Source of the DNA: an uncultured Actinomycetes bacterium
GTDB lineage: Bacteria; Actinomycetota; Actinomycetes; Nanopelagicales; Nanopelagicaceae
Direction of reading: 5' to 3'
Length of the DNA stretch: 28,352 bases
Assembly (NCBI GenBank): GCA_903897475.1
Contig: CAIUBS010000026.1
Location: forward strand, 1-28,352
Below are positions 9,591-17,852 of this stretch, piece by piece. The number at the start of each line of letters is the position of its first letter. The stretch's first letter is position 1. Both the position numbers and the translations under genes were made by a program. The notes under the pieces were generated by a model that saw nothing but the letters and a program-made list of their open reading frames with translations, was not told where the DNA came from and searched no databases.

Positions 9591-9594
9591 TTAG

Positions 9595-10779
9595 ATGGGC
9601 GTAAAAACTTTAAATATTTCGGACATTCAGGGCAAGAAAGTAATTTTACGTTGTGATCTAAACGTTCCTATATCTGATGGATTAATTGCCGATGATGGAA
9701 GAATTGTTGCTTCTTTATCAACAATCAAAAAACTTCTTGATGCTAAATGCTCAATAGTAATAATTGCTCACTTAGGCAGACCTAAGGGAGAGCCAAAGCC
9801 AGAATTATCCTTGCTGCCAGTTGCGAAAAGATTGGAGAAACTTATCGGAGTACAAGTTGAATTCTCTGAATCTATATTAGAAGCTTCACATAAGGTAGCT
9901 CAGTTAAGTCCTGGCAAAATTCTTATGCTAGAAAATATTAGGTTTGAATCTTCTGAAACGAGTAAAGATGAGTCTGTGCGCAGTAAATTTGCAACTGCGT
10001 TAGCAAAGTATGGAGAATTTTATGTAGGTGATGGCTTTGGTGCAGTGCATAGGAAACATGCCTCAGTTTATGAACTTGCAAAATTGTTACCTTCAGCAGC
10101 AGGTGATTTAGTTAGAGCTGAAGTTGAAGTTCTTGAGAAACTGACTAAATCTCCAGAAAGGCCATATGGTGTGGTTCTTGGTGGCGCCAAAGTTTCTGAC
10201 AAGATTGGAGTAATTTTAAATTTGTTAGATAAAGTTAATTTACTAGCAATTGGTGGTGGAATGGTTTTTACATTTCTTGCTGCAAAAGGAATGAAGATTG
10301 GCAAATCTTTAGTCGAAATAGATTTAATTTCTGATGTAAGAGCTCTTCTGGAAAGAGCTGATAATTTAGGTGTAAAAATCATCCTGCCTGAAGACATAGT
10401 TGTAGCAAAAGAATTTAACGCAATATCTACCCCTACAGTTGTTAGCTCTCAAGATATTCCAGATGATCAAATGGGTCTTGATATTGGACCTAAGAGCGCT
10501 TTAATCTTTGCAAGTGAAATTAAAAATTGTAAAACGATTTTTTGGAATGGCCCTATGGGAGTGTTTGAGTTCCCTAATTTCGCAAATGGAACAAAGGTAG
10601 TTGCAAAGGCTTTGACCGAAGTTGATGGAATGACAGTAGTCGGCGGGGGAGACTCGGCGGCGGCTGTGCGTAAACTAGGATTTAAAGACAATGAATTTGG
10701 ATATATTTCTACCGGCGGCGGAGCATCTCTTGAATACCTTGAAGGTAAAGAGTTGCCCGGACTTGCGGCTTTGAGTTAA
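9595..10779 (+). CDS. pgk: Phosphoglycerate kinase
   Basis: Transfers phosphate from 1,3-bisphosphoglycerate to ADP, the first ATP-yielding step of glycolysis. The 394-residue product has the N-terminal RCDLNVP substrate motif, AHLGRPKG, the FGAVHRKHAS phosphate-binding block, GGAKVSDKIGV, WNGPMGVFE and the C-terminal GGGDSAAAV and STGGGASLE nucleotide motifs. In the FG motif the usual DAFG reads DGFG here, a mild substitution. The ATG is four bases after the gap stop, and tpiA follows after eight bases, so the three enzymes are co-transcribed. Confidence 0.98.
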   Translation: MGVKTLNISDIQGKKVILRCDLNVPISDGLIADDGRIVASLSTIKKLLDAKCSIVIIAHLGRPKGEPKPELSLLPVAKRLEKLIGVQVEFSESILEASHKVAQLSPGKILMLENIRFESSETSKDESVRSKFATALAKYGEFYVGDGFGAVHRKHASVYELAKLLPSAAGDLVRAEVEVLEKLTKSPERPYGVVLGGAKVSDKIGVILNLLDKVNLLAIGGGMVFTFLAAKGMKIGKSLVEIDLISDVRALLERADNLGVKIILPEDIVVAKEFNAISTPTVVSSQDIPDDQMGLDIGPKSALIFASEIKNCKTIFWNGPMGVFEFPNFANGTKVVAKALTEVDGMTVVGGGDSAAAVRKLGFKDNEFGYISTGGGASLEYLEGKELPGLAALS

Positions 10780-10787
10780 GAGATCTC

Positions 10788-11570
10788 ATGAGAAAACCAT
10801 TGATTGCTGGTAATTGGAAAATGAATTTAAATCATTTAGAAGCAATTGCAGTGACTCAAAAACTTGCTTACTCTCTGGAAGATCGCGACTATGACGCAGT
10901 TGAAGTTGTAATCATCCCACCGTTTACAGATATTAGATCTGTGCAAACGTTGGTTGACGGTGATCGCCTAAGACTTGTCTATGGTGCTCAAGATCTATCA
11001 GTGGCTGAATCTGGTGCGTATACAGGTGAGATTTCAGGTTCAATGTTGAGTAAATTGGGGTGTACTTATGTTTTGGTTGGTCACAGTGAGCGCAGAGCAA
11101 ATCATGCTGAAAGCGATCAGATCGTAAATAAGAAAATTAAAGCTGCACTTGCAAATGAATTAAAGCCAATTTTATGTATTGGAGAAGAATTGCCAATTAG
11201 AGAGGCTGGCAACCATATTCCATATGTGCTAGAGCAACTGCGTAATGGTTTGAAGGGATTTCATAAACCAGATCTTAAGAAGATTGTGATTGCTTACGAA
11301 CCGGTATGGGCAATAGGAACGGGCAAAACTGCAACTCCAGAAGATGCTCAGGAAGTTTGCTCTGCAATCCGTAAAGATCTAATAAAAATTGGTAGCGAGG
11401 AAATAGCTGACAACTGTCGCATACTTTATGGCGGATCCGTTAAGTCCATAAATACCTTAGATATTATGAAGGAAGAGGATGTTGATGGCGCTTTGGTAGG
11501 AGGCGCATCCCTAGATCCCGAGGAGTTTGCTCGTATATCAAAGTTCCACCGTGTACTTAATAAGGCGTAA
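10788..11570 (+). CDS. tpiA: Triosephosphate isomerase
   Basis: Interconverts dihydroxyacetone phosphate and glyceraldehyde 3-phosphate. The 260-residue TIM barrel shows all the catalytic residues: Lys11 in GNWKMN, His99 in VGHSERR and Glu171 in AYEPVWAIGTG, followed by the phosphate-binding loop YGGSVK and GALVGGASL. Length is normal. It starts eight bases after pgk and ends 78 bases before the secG ATG; a candidate secG promoter lies in that gap. Confidence 0.98.
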   Translation: MRKPLIAGNWKMNLNHLEAIAVTQKLAYSLEDRDYDAVEVVIIPPFTDIRSVQTLVDGDRLRLVYGAQDLSVAESGAYTGEISGSMLSKLGCTYVLVGHSERRANHAESDQIVNKKIKAALANELKPILCIGEELPIREAGNHIPYVLEQLRNGLKGFHKPDLKKIVIAYEPVWAIGTGKTATPEDAQEVCSAIRKDLIKIGSEEIADNCRILYGGSVKSINTLDIMKEEDVDGALVGGASLDPEEFARISKFHRVLNKA

Positions 11571-11597
11571 TACGACGGATTTAAGGGTTTGCCCGAA

Positions 11598-11610
11598 AAG
11601 ATAGTATCCT
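11598..11610 (+). promoter_or_regulatory. Candidate promoter box upstream of secG (shared with gap)
   Basis: AAGATAGTATCCT lies 38 bases before the secG ATG and is nearly identical to the box before gap. TAGTAT (11602-11607) fits a TANNNT -10 hexamer. The preceding bases also resemble each other: AGGTTTTTTCC before gap, AGGGTTTGCCC before secG. No clear -35 is seen. This suggests secG-rbpA has its own promoter, separate from gap-pgk-tpiA. Confidence 0.4.
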
Positions 11611-11648
11611 TTGTATCTGAGAGTTTCTCTAGCACCGAAGGCGAGTCA

Positions 11649-11879
11649 ATGAATTTAGCTCTGACAATAATTCTAATCCTTACAAGTATTTTAATGATTA
11701 TTTTAGTTTTACTTCATAAAGGTAAAGGTTCAGGCTTATCTGATTTGTTTGGCGGAGGTATATCTTCTACTTACGGAGGATCCTCTGTTGTAGAAAAAAA
11801 TCTGGATCGAATAACTATTGTTGTAGGTGGTGTTTGGTTTTCTGCAGTTATCGCACTTAGTTTGTTACTAAAGAATTAG
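11649..11879 (+). CDS. secG: Preprotein translocase subunit SecG
   Basis: SecG is the small auxiliary subunit of the SecYEG protein-export channel in the cytoplasmic membrane. The 76-residue product has two hydrophobic helices (about residues 3-22 and 55-73) separated by the family loop LLHKGKGSGLSDLFGGG and a glycine-serine stretch. The reading frame is open further upstream to 11589, but that part has no SecG character; ATG 11649, preceded by GAAGGCGAG, gives the normal start and length. rbpA follows nine bases later. The tpiA-secG order is standard for Actinobacteria. Confidence 0.94.
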   Translation: MNLALTIILILTSILMIILVLLHKGKGSGLSDLFGGGISSTYGGSSVVEKNLDRITIVVGGVWFSAVIALSLLLKN

Positions 11880-11888
11880 GGGATAAGC

Positions 11889-12230
11889 ATGGCTGGTGGA
11901 AGTTCGATTAGAGGTAGTCGTGTCGGCGCTGGCCCAATGGGCGAGGCCGAGCGCGGAGAATCTATTGCAAGATTTAGAGTTTCTTATTGGTGTGCTAATG
12001 GTCATGAAACTAAGCCTTCATTTGCCGAAGATGGAACTGTTGAAGTTCCGGCCGAGTGGGATTGTCCTCGCTGTGGATTTCCAGCCGGTCAAGATAAGAA
12101 CAAACCACCAATGCCGATGAAGAATGAGCCGTACAAAACACATTTGGCTTACGTAAAGGAACGAAGAACTGAAGCTGAAGCTAATAAGATTCTTGATATC
12201 GCTTTAAAAAAACTTAGAGGCGAAGACTAA
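11889..12230 (+). CDS. rbpA: RNA polymerase-binding protein RbpA
   Basis: RbpA is an actinobacteria-specific transcription factor that binds the principal sigma factor and stabilises the open promoter complex. The 113-residue product has the basic N-terminal tail (GSSIRGSRVGAGP), a zinc module with Cys35, His39, Cys59 and Cys62, and the C-terminal sigma-interaction region (KTHLAYVKERRTEAEANKIL). GGGGATAAGC just before ATG 11889 provides the ribosome site. It converges on pgi: its TAA (12228-12230) and the pgi TAG (12227-12229 on the minus strand) share the same CTAA. This gene is one of the strongest taxonomic markers in the window. Confidence 0.97.
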   Translation: MAGGSSIRGSRVGAGPMGEAERGESIARFRVSYWCANGHETKPSFAEDGTVEVPAEWDCPRCGFPAGQDKNKPPMPMKNEPYKTHLAYVKERRTEAEANKILDIALKKLRGED

Positions 12231-13726
12231 TCTAAAACTTTTAAAATATTGAAGTGTTTATTTTTTAAGTGAACTCTGATTAAGGGCAAACCACGTTCAA
12301 CTAAAGCTTGTGCATCTCCTAAAGCTTGGGCCGAAATCAACTTGCCAAAAGTGAATTTTTCACCGGGTATTTCCAGGTCGGTTTCGTGACTCCTAGTAAT
12401 TTGAATAAATCCTCCATTTAGTTGCCCACCTTTATGTATTTGGCCTGTGGAGTGGAGAAATCTTGGACCCCAACCAAAGGTTGTAGGGATTCTAGTTCGC
12501 AAAAATATAAGACTTTGTAGTTGAGTTACATTATTAAGTTCTGTCCGAGGCAAAAAAGCCATTATCGCCAGATAACCATAATAGCTGTTCAAAAATTCAC
12601 TTAAATTTCCAACATTTTTATTTGAGTATAGAGCCAAATCATCTGTTTGCAGTATTGGCTTAGGTGATTCAAAAATGCCTTCAGTAATTTGATGAAGTAT
12701 CTTGGTGGTACGATCCTTGGACTCAGTTACATTGGGTTGGTTAAATGGATCAACCTCTAAAAGATAACAAAGCAATGCCGTCACCCATTGCCAAAGTATA
12801 AAATGCTCGCCAAGAGTTGCATCTACTGAGAGGTCACAGTCACCACTACTAAATCCAATTGAAAAAGATGAAGCCTGCTTTTCAAATTTATTTGATATAA
12901 CAGGCAGCCTGCCCTTAGCATCTTTACCCGTTGATTCTGCTATAAGTTGTTCAATCCAGTCACAAAGACCAGGAAGTGTGGATTCATCACTTACAAAATT
13001 TACAACTTGCTTTGAGCTTGAAAAGAGTGCGGCAGCAATCAAGACTGCAGGGGAGTTAGCTTTGGCTAGCATCTGATTGGCGTTATCAGCATCATCAAGT
13101 AATACTGAAACATCAACACCGATTATCGAAGCGGGCAGCAGACCAAATGTTGTTAGCGCACTAAATCTACCGCCAACATTGGGATCTGCATTAAATACCT
13201 TAAACCTCGATTTTCGCGCGCTTTCATCAAGGGTAGTTCGGGGATCGGTAATGATAACCATGTGCTCTAGCGGATCAAGCTTGTTATCAAGAAAAAGTTT
13301 TTTAAAGAATTTAAAATGGGAAAGAGTTTCAATTGTAGTTCCAGATTTGGATGAAAAAATGATCAGGCTTTTAGCTAAATCTTTTGGTATTGAAGAAATT
13401 ATTTGATCAGGATCGGTTGAGTCGATAATGGTTAGGCTCTTGTTATTGGCTTTCGCAATTACTTCTGAAGCAAGAGAGGAGCCACCCATTCCACATAAAA
13501 CTATTTGAGTAAGTTCAAGACTTCTAGCCCACGCTGATAGAGCGTCCAACTCTGGAAGCAGGTTACGTGAAGAGATAGGAAGGTCTAGCCAATTAATTCG
13601 GTTCTGGGCCTCACTGTGCTTACCCCAGACTGTGAAATCTTTAGCAGCAACTCTGGGAACAATTAGATTTAATCGAGCGATAGCTTCTTTATCAACTGAA
13701 CCTAGTGCGTTTCCACTTACATTCAT
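12227..13726 (-). CDS. pgi: Glucose-6-phosphate isomerase
   Basis: Interconverts glucose 6-phosphate and fructose 6-phosphate. The 499-residue product has GMGGSSLASEV (sugar-phosphate site), FSSKSGTTIET and the PGI signature NVGGRFSALTTFGLLP. Its C-terminal half (ESTGKDAKGRLPVI, LHSTGQIHKGGQLNGG, AQALGDAQALVERGLP) resembles, from memory, the isomerase part of bifunctional transaldolase-PGI proteins more than the E. coli enzyme. Its ATG overlaps the tal stop in an ATGA (13723-13726), so the two are probably translationally coupled. It is the last gene of the leftward ctaA-tkt-tal-pgi unit and ends within rbpA's stop. I am sure of the family and fairly sure of the subgroup. Confidence 0.94.
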   Translation of the reverse strand: MNVSGNALGSVDKEAIARLNLIVPRVAAKDFTVWGKHSEAQNRINWLDLPISSRNLLPELDALSAWARSLELTQIVLCGMGGSSLASEVIAKANNKSLTIIDSTDPDQIISSIPKDLAKSLIIFSSKSGTTIETLSHFKFFKKLFLDNKLDPLEHMVIITDPRTTLDESARKSRFKVFNADPNVGGRFSALTTFGLLPASIIGVDVSVLLDDADNANQMLAKANSPAVLIAAALFSSSKQVVNFVSDESTLPGLCDWIEQLIAESTGKDAKGRLPVISNKFEKQASSFSIGFSSGDCDLSVDATLGEHFILWQWVTALLCYLLEVDPFNQPNVTESKDRTTKILHQITEGIFESPKPILQTDDLALYSNKNVGNLSEFLNSYYGYLAIMAFLPRTELNNVTQLQSLIFLRTRIPTTFGWGPRFLHSTGQIHKGGQLNGGFIQITRSHETDLEIPGEKFTFGKLISAQALGDAQALVERGLPLIRVHLKNKHFNILKVLD

Positions 13727-14808
13727 AGTTTGCTATCAATTACTTTCTTAATGGTGTTCATGAGCTCAACCCAGGAACCTTCAAACTTTGTGACGCCATC
13801 GGATTCTAGATCATTTGTGATTTTATCCAAATCAATTCCAGCAAGTGCTAATTTAGCAATAACCAATCTTGCAGAAGCGTAATTGGATATAATCATGCTG
13901 CTATCCACGTGCTCCATATCTCTGACTGAATCTAAAGTTTTTTCGGGCATTGTATTAACGACATCTTTTGCAATTAATTCAGCTACGTATTTTGTTGGTG
14001 GATATTTAGGATCCTTTACGCCAGTAGATGCCCAAAGTGGTCTTTGTAGATTGCCACCTTTTTCAGAAATTTTCTTCCACCTGTCAGATTCTTTGAAGTT
14101 GCAGTAAGCCTGATAAGCCAGAACAGCATTTGAAACTGCAACTTTACCTCTTAAGTCTGACTCCGTTGGCAATAATTTATCAACCTCACTGTCTATTCGA
14201 CTAATAAAGAAAGAGGCCACAGAATGAATATCATTTATTGCCAGACTATGTTCTATTCTTTTTTCTAATCCTTTTACAAAGGCTTCAATAACTTCAAGGT
14301 ATCTACTTAAGGAGAAAATCAATGTCACGTTAACACTGATTCCAAGGGAAATGAGCTCAGTTATCGCAGGCAGGCCCTCTTTGGTGGCAGGTACTTTTAT
14401 TAATAAATTCTCACGATTGATAATTCGCCAAAGCTCTTTACCTTGATTAATCGTGTTTATTGTATCTCGGGCTAGCCTAGGATCTACCTCAATTGAAACT
14501 CTGCCATCAGCCTTATTGCTTTTCGCAAATGTATCTTTAAACAAATCACATGCATTTCGCACATCATCGGTTGTCAACTCTAAGATGATCTCTTCGATGG
14601 TTCGATTCTTTAACCTAAAAATATCTTGCTGGTATAAAGAAGATTTACTTATCGCGGCGGAAAAGATACTGGGATTTGTTGTGACTCCAGAGACGTATGA
14701 GTATGAGATTAGATGTGCAAGTGAGCCAGATTCAATTCTTTCCCGAGAAAGATCATCAAGCCAAATTGATACGCCGGCATTTGAAACCTTGCCTGCACCA
14801 TTAACCAT
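13723..14808 (-). CDS. tal: Transaldolase
   Basis: Moves a dihydroxyacetone unit between sugar phosphates in the non-oxidative pentose phosphate pathway. The product shows GVSIWLDDLSRERI near the N-terminus, GVTTNPSIF, VSIEVDPRLA, the Schiff-base region LLIKVPATKEGLPA and RPLWASTGVKDP, as in the long actinobacterial/cyanobacterial TalB-like group. I take ATG 14808-14806 as the start (361 residues), overlapping the tkt stop by eight bases. A longer version would need a TTG at 14829 and a 28-base overlap with tkt; neither start has a clear Shine-Dalgarno sequence. Downstream it overlaps pgi by ATGA. Confidence 0.94.
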   Translation of the reverse strand: MVNGAGKVSNAGVSIWLDDLSRERIESGSLAHLISYSYVSGVTTNPSIFSAAISKSSLYQQDIFRLKNRTIEEIILELTTDDVRNACDLFKDTFAKSNKADGRVSIEVDPRLARDTINTINQGKELWRIINRENLLIKVPATKEGLPAITELISLGISVNVTLIFSLSRYLEVIEAFVKGLEKRIEHSLAINDIHSVASFFISRIDSEVDKLLPTESDLRGKVAVSNAVLAYQAYCNFKESDRWKKISEKGGNLQRPLWASTGVKDPKYPPTKYVAELIAKDVVNTMPEKTLDSVRDMEHVDSSMIISNYASARLVIAKLALAGIDLDKITNDLESDGVTKFEGSWVELMNTIKKVIDSKL

Positions 14809-16864
14809 TTGACTTACGTAGACTTTCAAGTGCGGAGGAAGCTATTTTCTCTGGGGTAAATCCAAACTCTTGAAATAGGGTTGAGGCACTTGCAGATGCT
14901 CCGAAATGCTCCAATGAAACTGCAACTCCATAGTCGCCAATGAATCTGTACCAAGGTTGAGCTACACCGGCCTCAATACTGACCCTAGCCTTGATATTTT
15001 TTGGTAAAACCTCCTCTTGATAGGAGATCGGTTGTTCTAGAAACCATTCAAAACACGGAACACTAACAACTCTGGCTTTGATGTTTTTATCTGCAAGAAT
15101 TTTTCTAGCGGCTAAAGCGATACTCAATTCAGATCCACTGGCTAACAGAATTACATCGCATTTTTGGTTTTCACTATCACCATAGGCAATCACATATGCA
15201 CCCTTGGCTGCATTTGCCGCAGCTGCGAAAATCGTGCGATCAATTACCGGTAGGTTTTGTCGAGACAAAACGATTCCTGCAGGTCGTGCGCGTTGGATAA
15301 TCTCTTTCCAACAGCTAGCTACTTCATTTGCATCAGCTGGACGCACTACATCTAGACCAGGCATTGCTCGAAGTGCTGCTAGGTGTTCTACAGGTTGATG
15401 TGTAGGTCCATCTTCACCAAGGCCGATTGAGTCATGTGTCCATACAAAAGTAACCGGTAATTTCATTAGAGCTGAAAGGCGAACTGCACCTCTCATATAA
15501 TCACTAAATACTAAAAAGGTTCCAGCAAATGGCTTGACCAAACCATGAAGTGCTGCGCCATTTAAAATCGCCCCCATTGCATGTTCTCTGATACCAAAAT
15601 GTATAACCCTTCCAAATGGATTTGCTGAGGGCATTTGACTAGAAGTAGGTAGAAATGAACCGCTACCTTCTATCGTTGTATTGTTGCTTTCGGCTAAATC
15701 TGCAGAGCCGCCCCAAAACTCAGGCAAAGACTTGGCAATAAATTGAATAACTTTGCCAGAGGCAGCTCTGGTGGAGATCTCTTTATCGCTAGCAAATACT
15801 GGAAACTCATCTGACCAACCTTGGGGCAACTTCTTTTTTAAAAGTCGATCTAGCAAATCTGCTCTTTCGGGATTGTCATTGCTCCACTTTCTAAAACTTT
15901 CCTGCCATTGTTCATATGATTGAGTCCCACGTAACTTAACTTTGCGAGCGTGTTCAATTACATCATCTGGTGCAATGAATGACTGCTCTGGATCAAGATT
16001 CAATATTTTTTTTGTGGCTGCAACCTCTTCTGCCCCTAAAGCAGAGCCATGAGATTTGGCAGTTCCTTTAGCGTTGGGTGCTGGCCAGGCGATTACTGTT
16101 TGTAGGCGAATCAGTACCGGCTTATCCTTTACATTAGTTGCCCTTATTAAGGCATCTTCTAACTCTTCTCGCTGCACATCACCATTTTTTTGCGCCTTAA
16201 CTTCTATAACTTCCCAGCCATAAGATTTATACCTTGCAGAGACATCCTCGGTGAAAGCCACATGAGTGTCACCTTCAATAGAGATGCGGTTGTCATCGTA
16301 AATAACTTTTAAATTCCCTAGGGCCTGAGTGCCCGCAAGTGAAGAGGCTTCAGCACTTACTCCTTCTTGTAGATCGCCATCTGAACAGAGAACCCAAATA
16401 TCGTGATCAAAAATATCGGTGATGTTATTTGGATCAAGGAGTCCCTTTTCATATCTAGCAGCCATTGCCATGCCAACACCATTAGCAACGCCTTGTCCGA
16501 GTGGGCCAGTGGTGGTTTCAACACCTAATGTGTGGCCATACTCTGGATGCCCAGGAGTAATAGAGTTTAAAGTTCTAAAAGACTTTAGATCATCAAGTTC
16601 TACGCCATATCCAGATAAATAGAGTTGAATATAGAGAGTTAAGGAGGAATGTCCACAAGAAAGAATGAATCTATCTCTAGCAATCCAATTTGGCTCAGAT
16701 GGATTGTGCCTAAGAATTCGTTGGAATAATGTGTAGGCAACTGGAGCTAGCGCCATTGCAGTTCCTGGATGGCCATTACCTACTTTTTGAACAGCATCCA
16801 TTGCTAACGCTCTTGAAATTGCAATCGCCCTATCGTCTAACTCACTCCACTCAGGTAGTTTCAT
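14801..16864 (-). CDS. tkt: Transketolase
   Basis: Thiamine-diphosphate enzyme transferring two-carbon units in the pentose phosphate pathway. The 687-residue product has the N-terminal RALAMDAVQKVGNGHPG, the cofactor motif SDGDLQEGVSAEA with VIYDDN about 30 residues later, the pyrimidine-domain IREHAMGAILNG and the catalytic-region WTHDSIGLGEDGPTHQPVEHL, then the C-terminal domain. Length is normal. The ATG at 16864 directly abuts the ctaA stop (16865-16867), and the 3' end overlaps tal. Many Actinobacteria carry ctaB next to tkt and zwf-opcA-pgl after tal; neither is present here. Confidence 0.98.
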   Translation of the reverse strand: MKLPEWSELDDRAIAISRALAMDAVQKVGNGHPGTAMALAPVAYTLFQRILRHNPSEPNWIARDRFILSCGHSSLTLYIQLYLSGYGVELDDLKSFRTLNSITPGHPEYGHTLGVETTTGPLGQGVANGVGMAMAARYEKGLLDPNNITDIFDHDIWVLCSDGDLQEGVSAEASSLAGTQALGNLKVIYDDNRISIEGDTHVAFTEDVSARYKSYGWEVIEVKAQKNGDVQREELEDALIRATNVKDKPVLIRLQTVIAWPAPNAKGTAKSHGSALGAEEVAATKKILNLDPEQSFIAPDDVIEHARKVKLRGTQSYEQWQESFRKWSNDNPERADLLDRLLKKKLPQGWSDEFPVFASDKEISTRAASGKVIQFIAKSLPEFWGGSADLAESNNTTIEGSGSFLPTSSQMPSANPFGRVIHFGIREHAMGAILNGAALHGLVKPFAGTFLVFSDYMRGAVRLSALMKLPVTFVWTHDSIGLGEDGPTHQPVEHLAALRAMPGLDVVRPADANEVASCWKEIIQRARPAGIVLSRQNLPVIDRTIFAAAANAAKGAYVIAYGDSENQKCDVILLASGSELSIALAARKILADKNIKARVVSVPCFEWFLEQPISYQEEVLPKNIKARVSIEAGVAQPWYRFIGDYGVAVSLEHFGASASASTLFQEFGFTPEKIASSALESLRKSNG

Positions 16865-17764
16865 TTACGTAAACCTTTGCAATTTGAATCCAGATTGTGC
16901 AATCTTAGCCAAACTCCACACCCAACCCCAGACCAATGTTGAGCCGATTAAGTGAGCGGCAACTAACGCTTCAGGTAGACCGGTAAAGTATTGAGTGTAG
17001 CCAATTAAACCTTGGGCCAAAATTATGATGAGGAATACTGCAAGACAGTTTCCAATTTCTATAGAACCCATTTGTCGGGCCACAAAGAGAAGGATTAAAG
17101 TCGTAACAATGAGTGCAATCACTAAGTCGGCATGGATCCAAGAAACTGTTCGCGGATCAAATCCAAAACGCTCAGCTTTCTCATCCCCAGCATGTGGACC
17201 ACTACCAGTCACCACCGTACCTGCAATTAAAACCAACAAAGTCAACCAAACTAAGACTGGAATAAAAAATTTAATTACTCCTTCTACTTCTTGAGTCTTT
17301 TTACCAATCAACTCATATCGAAGGGAGATTGCTCCAGCAATCAAGAAAATCGAAAGTATGTAATGGCCGGCCACTGTCGCTGGGTGTAAATCTGTTAATA
17401 CAGTAATTCCACCCAAGATTCCTTGTCCAAGGATTCCTAATACCTGAAGCCCAGCAAGTGAGCGAATGCGTTGCTTGTTTTCGGCAATTTTAGATTTTCT
17501 AATCGCAATAATTACTACTGCAAGCGCGCAGAAGAAAAGAACAAAAGTTAACAACCTATTTCCAAATTCGATCCAGGCATGAAGTTGGCCTTCAGCTTGG
17601 TTTGGAATTGGAGTATAAGAACCCGGCGTACATTCTGGCCAAGTGGGGCAACCAAGCCCGGAACCGGTTAGGCGCACTGAGCCCCCGGTGACAATTAGGG
17701 CGCCTTGCAGAAAAACCAAGAGAGAAAGCAATTTTGCAGAGATTGATTTTCTTTGCACCAGCAT
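16865..17764 (-). CDS. ctaA: Heme A synthase (CtaA/Cox15)
   Basis: Membrane enzyme that oxidises the C8 methyl of heme O to give heme A for aa3-type cytochrome oxidase. The 299-residue product has about eight hydrophobic helices in two four-helix halves. The first loop has the CPTWPEC cysteine pair (Cys39, Cys45) and Glu66 in WIEFGNR, followed by HPATVAGHY, GPHAGDEKAERFGF, WIHADLVI and AAHLIGSTLVW, which supply the expected heme-ligand histidines. At residue 69 there is Asn where the Bacillus protein has a histidine; I recall this as usual for the actinobacterial type. It heads the leftward ctaA-tkt-tal-pgi unit and is divergent from sufR. The heme O synthase partner ctaB is not in the window. 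Confidence 0.95.
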   Translation of the reverse strand: MLVQRKSISAKLLSLLVFLQGALIVTGGSVRLTGSGLGCPTWPECTPGSYTPIPNQAEGQLHAWIEFGNRLLTFVLFFCALAVVIIAIRKSKIAENKQRIRSLAGLQVLGILGQGILGGITVLTDLHPATVAGHYILSIFLIAGAISLRYELIGKKTQEVEGVIKFFIPVLVWLTLLVLIAGTVVTGSGPHAGDEKAERFGFDPRTVSWIHADLVIALIVTTLILLFVARQMGSIEIGNCLAVFLIIILAQGLIGYTQYFTGLPEALVAAHLIGSTLVWGWVWSLAKIAQSGFKLQRFT

Positions 17765-17796
17765 GATTTAAGCCTACTGACCCCTTCGCCTTCCTC

Positions 17797-17814
17797 GCCT
17801 TAGAACTGCCTTAG
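17797..17814. repeat. Direct repeat GCCTTAG, 11-base period, in the ctaA leader
   Basis: GCCTTAG occurs at 17797-17803 and 17808-17814, one helical turn apart, with a shorter GCCTT at 17788-17792. On the ctaA coding strand these read CTAAGGC and lie 33-50 bases before the ATG. Spacing of one turn fits a protein binding one face of DNA, but may be chance in a purine/pyrimidine-biased stretch. Confidence 0.35.
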
Positions 17815-17830
17815 TAAGTCGTAATTCACA

Positions 17831-17848
17831 TCTAAACCATGGTTTCGA
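17831..17848. promoter_or_regulatory. Palindrome in the ctaA-sufR divergent region
   Basis: The core AAACCATGGTTT (17834-17845) is a perfect 12-base palindrome; with flanks, TCTAAACCATGGTTTCGA matches its own complement at 16 of 18 positions. It sits near the middle of the 121-base divergent region, 38 bases before the sufR start and 67 before the ctaA start. The form suits a dimeric regulator. Which gene it would control, and the protein, cannot be told from sequence. Confidence 0.45.
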
Positions 17849-17852
17849 GGTG

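Noticed and set aside
11589..11648. N-terminal extension of SecG
   Set aside because: The extra residues are polar and unlike SecG, and the stretch holds the candidate promoter box; ATG 11649 has a ribosome site.
14453..14812. 119-residue plus-strand reading frame over tal
   Set aside because: Antisense to conserved transaldolase sequence, with no recognisable domain.
14809..14829. Longer transaldolase from TTG 14829
   Set aside because: It would need a TTG start and a 28-base overlap with tkt; ATG 14808 gives a normal N-terminus and a short overlap.
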